This document shows, one piece after another, positions 58,270-64,000 of a stretch of DNA of 64,000 nt. Numbering within the stretch: the stretch's first letter is position 1; each line of letters starts with the position of its first letter. This DNA is from Catonia carolina. Taxonomy: Eukaryota > Arthropoda > Insecta > Hemiptera > Achilidae. Location of the stretch: assembly GCA_035578175.1 (NCBI GenBank), contig JAQMRL010000014.1, positions 13,336,774 through 13,400,773 of the forward strand, written 5' to 3'. Below the pieces are notes generated by a model. That model had not been told where the DNA came from. It saw only the letters and a program-made list of their open reading frames with translations, and searched no databases. The position numbers were made by a program, and so were the translations under genes.

Positions 58270-58351
<82 letters not shown>

Positions 58352-58385
58352 CGCGCGCGTGTGAACAGAATATCTTAAAAACGGA
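58166..58385 (+). repeat. Family A partial copy with a long TG/CG microsatellite
   Basis: Begins 'ggaaagtattgttttcatg'. A TG tract with a GCGC block runs from about 58269 to 58362, then 'tgaacagaatatctta' as in other copies. Confidence 0.85.
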
Positions 58386-58834
58386 ATCCCTCGTTTTTAC
58401 TTAGTAAAACCTCTACATGTTCAACCCAGCCTTTCAGCTGTTGACTTAAACAAACAAACAAACATGGTTTTTGAAGTGGGACACTTAAAAAAACGAATCC
58501 TAGCTATTTATCGCTTTTACTTTGAAGAAAACTACGTGAAAACAGTAAAAAGTAGGGTTTTAAAATACACTTTTTTATATTTAGCGTAAAATAACTTGTT
58601 AAATTGCGAATAACTACACAAAACAGTTTAATAAAAATTGTAGAGAGCTTTATTATTAAAACTCATGATAATTATATATAACGTCTATGAAAATTAAACT
58701 CATTCGAGAAGTTTAACTTTAATTACAAACAAATAAAAAACTGTATTAAAATATTTGTCATTAAATTTGTTCTGATGCACTTGGATATGCCAATGTTCAC
58801 CGCCTCGGTTTTTTTTATTTATTATTTTTTTTTT

Positions 58835-58997
58835 TTAACGTCCGACTGTTTTGCAAATTGCTGCTAATGCAGACGGTGAAGGATGAAATGAAATTTTTGT
58901 AACGTATGAAAAAATGCCATGCCTGAGTGGGATTCGAACCCAAGACCGCGTGATGAGAGGCGAGCACGTTACCAACATCGCCAACGCGGCCGGCAAT
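58835..58997 (-). repeat. tRNA-derived SINE, family 1
   Basis: Reverse complement gives 'ggtaacgtgctcgcctctca', 'gggttcgaatcccactc' and the standard tail ending 'cagtcggacgttaaaa'. Confidence 0.85.
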
Positions 58998-59106
58998 AAC
59001 CGCCTCGGTTATTGGAATGAATATGATAGTAATACGAATGGATGTGCGAATACAAATTAATATAAAAACTATGTTAAGATAAAATGGTAGGCTAAAACTC
59101 ATTGTA

Positions 59107-60453
59107 CAGGGACCAGCAGAAAAGTTTATGGTTTCTGATCTGACTATATATAGGGGCCTACATCGCAACAATGCGAGTGGGAGAACCGGGTCAATGACTT
59201 TCATTCCCCGGCTCAGTGCCATTACAGTTGAAATGGAGTCGTGGAACGCATAACATCGTGCTTTCTTCATAGAGACTTACTTTAGTAACGGTTACTTGGT
59301 AGTCAAAACCCAGCGTTTGTTCCGTACAAAGTTTGGAGTAAGTAGACACGGTAGTGTTCCCAGCCGCAATGCTATAATGCGTTGGATTAAAATTTTTAGA
59401 GAAACGGCTTCATCTTTAAAAAGAAACCTACAGGCCGTCTACGTAGCGTTCGTACTCCCGAAAACACAGATGCTTTGCGATTGTCAGTAGCCAGAAGTCC
59501 ACTTCGCCCTGCTGCACATCAAGCAGCTGTGCTAGGAATATCATATCGGAGTGTTCAGAGAATTTTGCGTTTAGATCTTCATTTTCATCCATATAAAATC
59601 GTAACTGTTCAAGAACTAAGTCAACATGATTTCCAAAACCGAAGAGAATGTGCACAATCAATTCTGAACATTTTAACTAACGATTCAATAATCATAATGT
59701 CTGATGAGGCCCATTTTCACCTGTCTGGTTGTGTAAATATAAAAAATTTTCTGGGCGTCAGTACTGGGCTGCAGAACATCCTCGTAGCCTACCACTTCAT
59801 TGTGAACGTGTGACAGTTTGGTGCGCAGTGGCTAAATTCGGAGTGATAGGTCCATATTTTTCGAAGAGAACGGTCGAGCAGTTTCAATCACTTCAAGTCG
59901 TTATGTCAAAATTCTAAATGATTTCCTTGCACCAGAGTTACAACGTCGTGAAGTTGACACTTATGTTTGGTTCCGACAAGATGGGGCTACTGCTCACACT
60001 GCCAGAGTGTCAATGAATGTGTTACAACAAATGTTTCCAGAACACGTGATTTCAAGAAATGGTGACCTTTCATGGCCTGCTCGCTCCCCAGATCTTTCGG
60101 TATGTGACTTTTTTCTTTGCGGGTATTTGAGATCGAAAGTGTATGTTGTAAAGCCTCGAACAACTGAAGATCTGAAACTAGCAATTCGTAATGAAATAGC
60201 GGCGATACCGAACAAAATGATTATGAAGGCAATGGATAATTTCCAAGTACGATTACATGAATGCGTGCAGAATTAGAGTCATCACGTGACTAACATAATT
60301 TTTAAAACAAAGTAAGTAAATTTTAGAATTTAAGTGCTATAATAAAAAATGGCAAGATGTGATGTTTCAAATCTATTAATACATTTTTTTTACATCTTAT
60401 TTCTGATTTATTTTATTCATTTCAAAACCATCCACTTTTTCTTCCGGTCCCTG
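59107..60453 (+). mobile_element. Tc1/mariner-superfamily element with broken transposase
   Basis: Ends CAGGGACC...GGTCCCTG form short imperfect inverted repeats. A transposase runs on the + strand in several frames between about 59290 and 60276. It has an N-terminal HTH-type stretch, 'IIIMSDEAHFHL' (first Asp), 'WFRQDGATAHTARVSM' (second Asp) and 'WPARSPDLSVCDFFLCGYL' (third acidic residue). Frameshifts near 59440, 59730 and 59900 make it a pseudogene. TA duplication is clear on the left only. Confidence 0.85.
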
Positions 60454-60464
60454 TTTAAAGAAAT

Positions 60465-60645
60465 TCATTAGCTACTCTCAGATGAGATAACTCTGACTAG
60501 TGTCTTTTACCTCTACCTCTTCTATTATTAAATGTTTCAGTGGTATAATTAGCTGACCATGTGATAAGAAACACAATCATTTTTGTAGCCCTTTTACTAG
60601 CAGATCGAGTTCATATAATTTAACACTCCACCTGCATGTTATGGA
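60465..60645 (+). repeat. Host repeat family T, partial copy
   Basis: Covers the distal half ('gactagtgtcttttacctc' to 'aacactccacctgcatg'). The Polinton target site is not included. Confidence 0.7.
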
Positions 60646-61335
60646 AAAATTATTGGGTATTCCTGCGAAATAGTCAGTTTTAGAATGAGATGATTCTGAA
60701 AACAATGAAACTCGCCTCAACAATTACTACAGATTTGAAAAATATAGAATTTGAAAGTTCTCGAAAGGTATTCAATACAATTCAGTTCGGCTTTTCAACA
60801 AATTACCATCTAAAATAATACTCATTAATTTAAAAAAACTTGGATCGGGAAGTAAAAGGTTTTTTAACAAAACATGAATTTAATTCTGATCTTAAATTAT
60901 TTTACTAAGAATGTTCTTTAAATATAATTTCTGTAGAATTTAGACTTATAATTATAACATGACAATGTTATATAAGTAAAATAAACTCCTGAAATTCCAA
61001 AATGTAAGTAATATAAATTAAAGTAAATGTTAATTTTTTTAGTGGGTAGTATAGTCTACTTATATTAGATTGGAAACAAAAAATTGTTAGTTAAAATAGA
61101 TTTTTATATATATTAGCTACTATATTTAACGATGTCTATTTTATTTTGGTCACTTTTTTTAAAAATAACTTATTTGCCATTAGGTTTTTTAAAAATAAAC
61201 TAAAACAAATATATTGAATTTACAAATCACAAGTTGAGGCCTTATTACCCTGAGTACCTCTCATTATATCGATTATTCATTGTGTTAAAAGAGAAAATTA
61301 TTATGTACAAAGATATTAATTAAAAAAGCATTTAA
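60646..61335. other. AT-rich DNA, no gene seen
   Basis: No coding signal or shared repeat recognised. Confidence 0.45.
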
Positions 61336-61339
61336 TAAA

Positions 61340-62400
61340 GCATTTAATTAAATAAAGCATTTGACACCGTACCTATACAAAGACTCTTTTCAATCCTAGA
61401 TAAATTAAATGTCAATAAACACTACATATGTGCCATAAAGGAAATGTACACAGATCAAACAAATGTCATAAAAACTTAAAATAAAATATCAGTTCCCTTT
61501 GTAACAAATAAAGGGGTACGTCAAGGGTGTTGCCTATCACCAACTTTGTTCAAAATATATATTGAGGCCGCATTACATGAGTGGAAAAGGAAGTGTAGAT
61601 ACATGGGTATTAAGATAAATGATGATTACATGTATTCGCTGTTATTTGCTGATGACCAGGTAATAATGGCGGGAGATGATCACGATATTGAATACATGAT
61701 GAGAAACCTGGCTGAGACTTATGAGCAAAATGGGATGAAGATTAACTACCAAAAAACCAAATATTTAGTGGTAGCAGAGCAGGCAAGAAATCTGCAGATA
61801 TATGGACACACTATTCATGTATGTGATCAATATAAATACCTGGGAAGTGTAATAACGTCGGAAGGAAACTCTAGGAAAGAAATAACTAACAGGATTGGAC
61901 AGGCTAGACAGGCAACACAAAAATTAAACCCGGTACTCTGGTCAAAAAGTATCAGGAATAGCACAAAAGTTCGTCTATATAATACTGTTGTGCAAAGTAT
62001 TTTGACATATGGATCAGAAATCTGGGAGATGACCAAGAGAGATCAACAGAAAATAAATGCGGTAGAAATGGACTTCTTACGCAGAAGTTGTCTGGTTTCT
62101 AGGGTAGACCGGGTTAGAAACACCGAAATTAGAGCTCGTACACAAAAACAAGACACCACAATGGAGGAAATCGAAAAACGACGTCTGGTATGGCTGGGAC
62201 ATGTGCAAAGAATGGGAGATGAGAGATGGCCAAGGAAAATAATAAACTGGACCCCTTGGGGACGAAATAAGCGTGGTAGACCACCTGAAGCATGGATAAA
62301 GCAAGTATCGAAAGATATGCATGCTAGACAATTGGAGGGAGGAGACTGGATGGATAGAGAGGGGTGGCGTATGGGATGCGAGAGACGGCCAGAGCTGTAG
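61340..62400 (+). pseudogene. 5'-truncated LINE, endonuclease-reverse transcriptase type
   Basis: Reads 'KAFDTVPIQRLFSILDKL', an in-frame stop, then 'NKGVRQGCCLSPTLFKIYIE', the catalytic 'LLFADDQVIMAGDDHD', 'QYKYLGSVITSEGNSRKEI', 'GSEIWEMTKRDQQK', and a C-terminal 'RRLVWLGHVQRMGDERWPRK', ending at the TAG at 62398-62400. A TA-rich microsatellite follows, a common tail for this LINE type. The open part from 61546 is long and little damaged, so this copy is fairly recent. The N-terminal endonuclease is absent. Confidence 0.88.
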
Positions 62401-62573
62401 AATAACTCGCTTGATATATATATATATTAATTAACATTTTACAATATGGAATACTTTTTACGATAATTCTATATACATTTAAACTCTTTCAGACAAGTCC
62501 AAAACATGGTAACTGACATTTTTTGATCACTGACAAAAAATATTTATTTATTTAATGATTTATTTCTTTATTT

Positions 62574-62830
62574 ACCCACCGTGTTGGTCTAGAGGTAAAG
62601 TCGTTGCCGCGAGTCAGTTGTTTCGCTGATTTTCGGAGATGAAGGATCCTGGTTCAAATCCTATTGAAGGTAGTTACTTTTATTCGGATTTGAATACTAA
62701 ACAGTGGTTACCGGTGTACTTTGATGGTTGGGGTTTAATGAACCATTCTCTCTCAGGAATCGTCGGCCTGAATCTGTAGAAGACTACACCTCATTTACAC
62801 GTCATACATATTATCCTCATCCATTAGCTC
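62574..62830 (+). repeat. tRNA-type SINE, family 2
   Basis: Head 'ttggtctagaggtaaagtcg' and B-box 'ggttcaaatcc', body 'tttgatggttggggtttaat' and 'acctcatttacacgtcat'. About 250 bp. Confidence 0.78.
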
Positions 62831-62906
62831 ATGAGGTTGCTTATTGTTCTGATTTGAACAGATTTTAACGTACTCACTTTAGAGACAAAAATAATTTATT
62901 TAATGT

Positions 62907-63160
62907 GGCACCCACCGAATTGGTCTAGAGGTAAAGTCGTCGCCGCGAGTCAGTTGTTTAACAGCTGATTTTCGGAGACGAATGTTCCTGGTTTTAAATC
63001 TTAGTAAAGGTAGTAACTTTTATACAAATTTCAATACTAGACAGTGGTTACTGGTGTACTTTGATGGTTGGGGTTCAATTAATCAAACTCTCTCAGGAAT
63101 GGTCGGTCTGAGTCTGTACAAGACTACGCCTCATTTACACGTCATATTATCATCCTCATT
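62907..63160 (+). repeat. tRNA-type SINE, family 2, second copy
   Basis: Tandem neighbour of the previous copy. It includes 'gtttaacagctgattttcgg', the phrase that is multiplied in the Polinton CAGCTG arrays. Confidence 0.78.
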
Positions 63161-63162
63161 CA

Positions 63163-63328
63163 ATTCCGGCCGTATTGGTGTAGTTGGTAACGTGCTCGCC
63201 TCTCATCATGTGGTCTTGGGTTCGAATCCCATTCAACAACCGCATATTTTCATAAGTTACAAAAATATCATTTCATCCTTCACCATCTGCATTAGCAGTA
63301 ATTGCAGAATAGTCGGACGTTAAACCAA
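63163..63328 (+). repeat. tRNA-derived SINE, family 1
   Basis: 'gtaacgtgctcgcctctcat', 'gggttcgaatcccattc', standard body and tail. Confidence 0.82.
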
Positions 63329-63342
63329 AATAAATAAATAAA

Positions 63343-63979
63343 TGTCACCGGATGGCGACATTAAGTGGCGAGTTGAAACCTTTAATTTTTGGTGGCCCTG
63401 AAAAGGGCCGTTTAAGCGGTGGTCGTCTTGATGGGAAGCGTCGGTCGTAGTCGTCGTGGCGGTCGAGGAGCTGGGCGACACGGCGTGTCGTCGTCCAGCG
63501 GAGACGTCATCTTCTTCCCTCGCAGAAGTGCGTCGATGGCTGCTTCGTCAGGTCCGGTGGGCGTAAGGCTCGGCCGAGGGACTGCTGTGTGCATCGCTCG
63601 CGTCAGCGGGCGATGACGATCCGGTCAACGACTTACGGTGTTGGGTCGGGGAGCGGAAGCATCATCTTCTCTCTTGCGGGGTCGTCGATTAGTTTTCGCT
63701 GGAGCCCGGTAGCCATGTGCCGATGGTGGATGTCTTATCGATGCTGTCTGGATCGGAATTGAATCTCCTCGGCTTAGTATAGCGCTCTTTATATAGTTGC
63801 CGAGAGCGCTGTGGTAGAGGGCGGTTATTGGTCTTGGCCTTGATGACAAAGGCCTCTGTCGGTACGCCGCCACAAGCCTGCAACCCCTCTCAGGACTTGT
63901 AGCGGCTCCCTCTGTTGCTACGTTGGAAGCTTTGATAGCCGGTAGTAGAGTACTTAATCAAAGGGGGCGACGGTGACAC
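63343..63979 (-). repeat. GC-rich block with TGTCACCG/CGGTGACA ends, solo-LTR-like
   Basis: 637 bp begin TGTCACCGGATGGCGACA and end GGGCGACGGTGACA, the TG...CA pattern of an LTR. The reverse strand has a TATATAAAG promoter box near 63790 and an ATTAAA near 63380. It is much GC-richer than its surroundings. Short frames of 60-82 aa on either strand show no domain. No clear target duplication is visible, so a solo LTR is likely but not proved. Confidence 0.5.
63394..63409 (-). promoter_or_regulatory. Perfect histone-type 3' stem-loop
   Basis: On the reverse strand GGCCCTTTTCAGGGCC fits the replication-dependent histone mRNA stem-loop consensus at every position. It also has the usual A-rich 5' flank (AAAC) and ACCAAA 3' flank. 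No histone coding sequence was recognised upstream. Confidence 0.7.
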
Positions 63980-64000
63980 AAAATAAAAAAATCATCCAAT

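Noticed and set aside
58013..58378. 121-aa frame with EDEMKW repeats and Cys-Val runs
   Set aside because: Translation of the GGATGAAAT minisatellite and the TG microsatellite.
63412..63873. Histone gene upstream of the stem-loop
   Set aside because: All three - strand frames were read. None matches a core histone or H1, although the last residues before the stop are faintly H2A-like.

Overview
The window is AT-rich animal DNA, most likely from an insect. Evidence: arthropod-type Polinton proteins, several tRNA-derived SINE families, Jockey-like and other LINE fragments, mariner, Tc1, PIF/Harbinger and Helitron remnants, and no recognisable host gene. A hemipteran is plausible but cannot be proved from this sequence. 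The main feature is one 18.7-kb Polinton/Maverick element (adintovirus-like endogenous DNA virus) at 568-19270. Layout of the element: a 6-bp target duplication (CTTATC) on both sides, 5'-AG...CT-3' ends, and terminal inverted repeats of about 2.6 kb built from near-palindromes, long A/T homopolymers and inner CAGCTG arrays. On the + strand is one long protein-primed family B DNA polymerase gene with a 5' UTR intron. All other genes lie on the - strand: chromodomain integrase, packaging ATPase, a DUF8207-like coiled-coil protein, a fibre-like protein, a PLA2-domain protein, an adenain-type protease, a penton-like minor capsid protein, a 56-aa small protein and the major capsid protein. The two transcription units converge near 8.1 kb. 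A roughly 940-bp minisatellite lies between the ATPase and the DUF8207-like gene. How the genes fit together: polymerase and TIRs for protein-primed replication, integrase for insertion, ATPase plus protease plus capsid proteins for virion assembly, and PLA2 and fibre-like proteins as probable entry functions. The main reading frames are open over expected domains with recognisable catalytic residues, so the copy looks young. Possible exceptions are the PLA2/protease frame junction and a broken small gene after the capsid gene. The remaining 45 kb is a graveyard of repeats. The Polinton itself sits inside a copy of a host interspersed repeat, and unoccupied relatives of that repeat lie at about 23.3, 41.5 and 49.7 kb. 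Other structures include a 1-kb foldback palindrome, two fold-back mariners (one inside a Helitron, one inside a LINE fragment), two 5'-truncated LINEs with clear target duplications, a PIF-like element with a MADF ORF, and, at the right edge, a GC-rich block bounded by TGTCACCG/CGGTGACA that carries a perfect histone-type 3' stem-loop.
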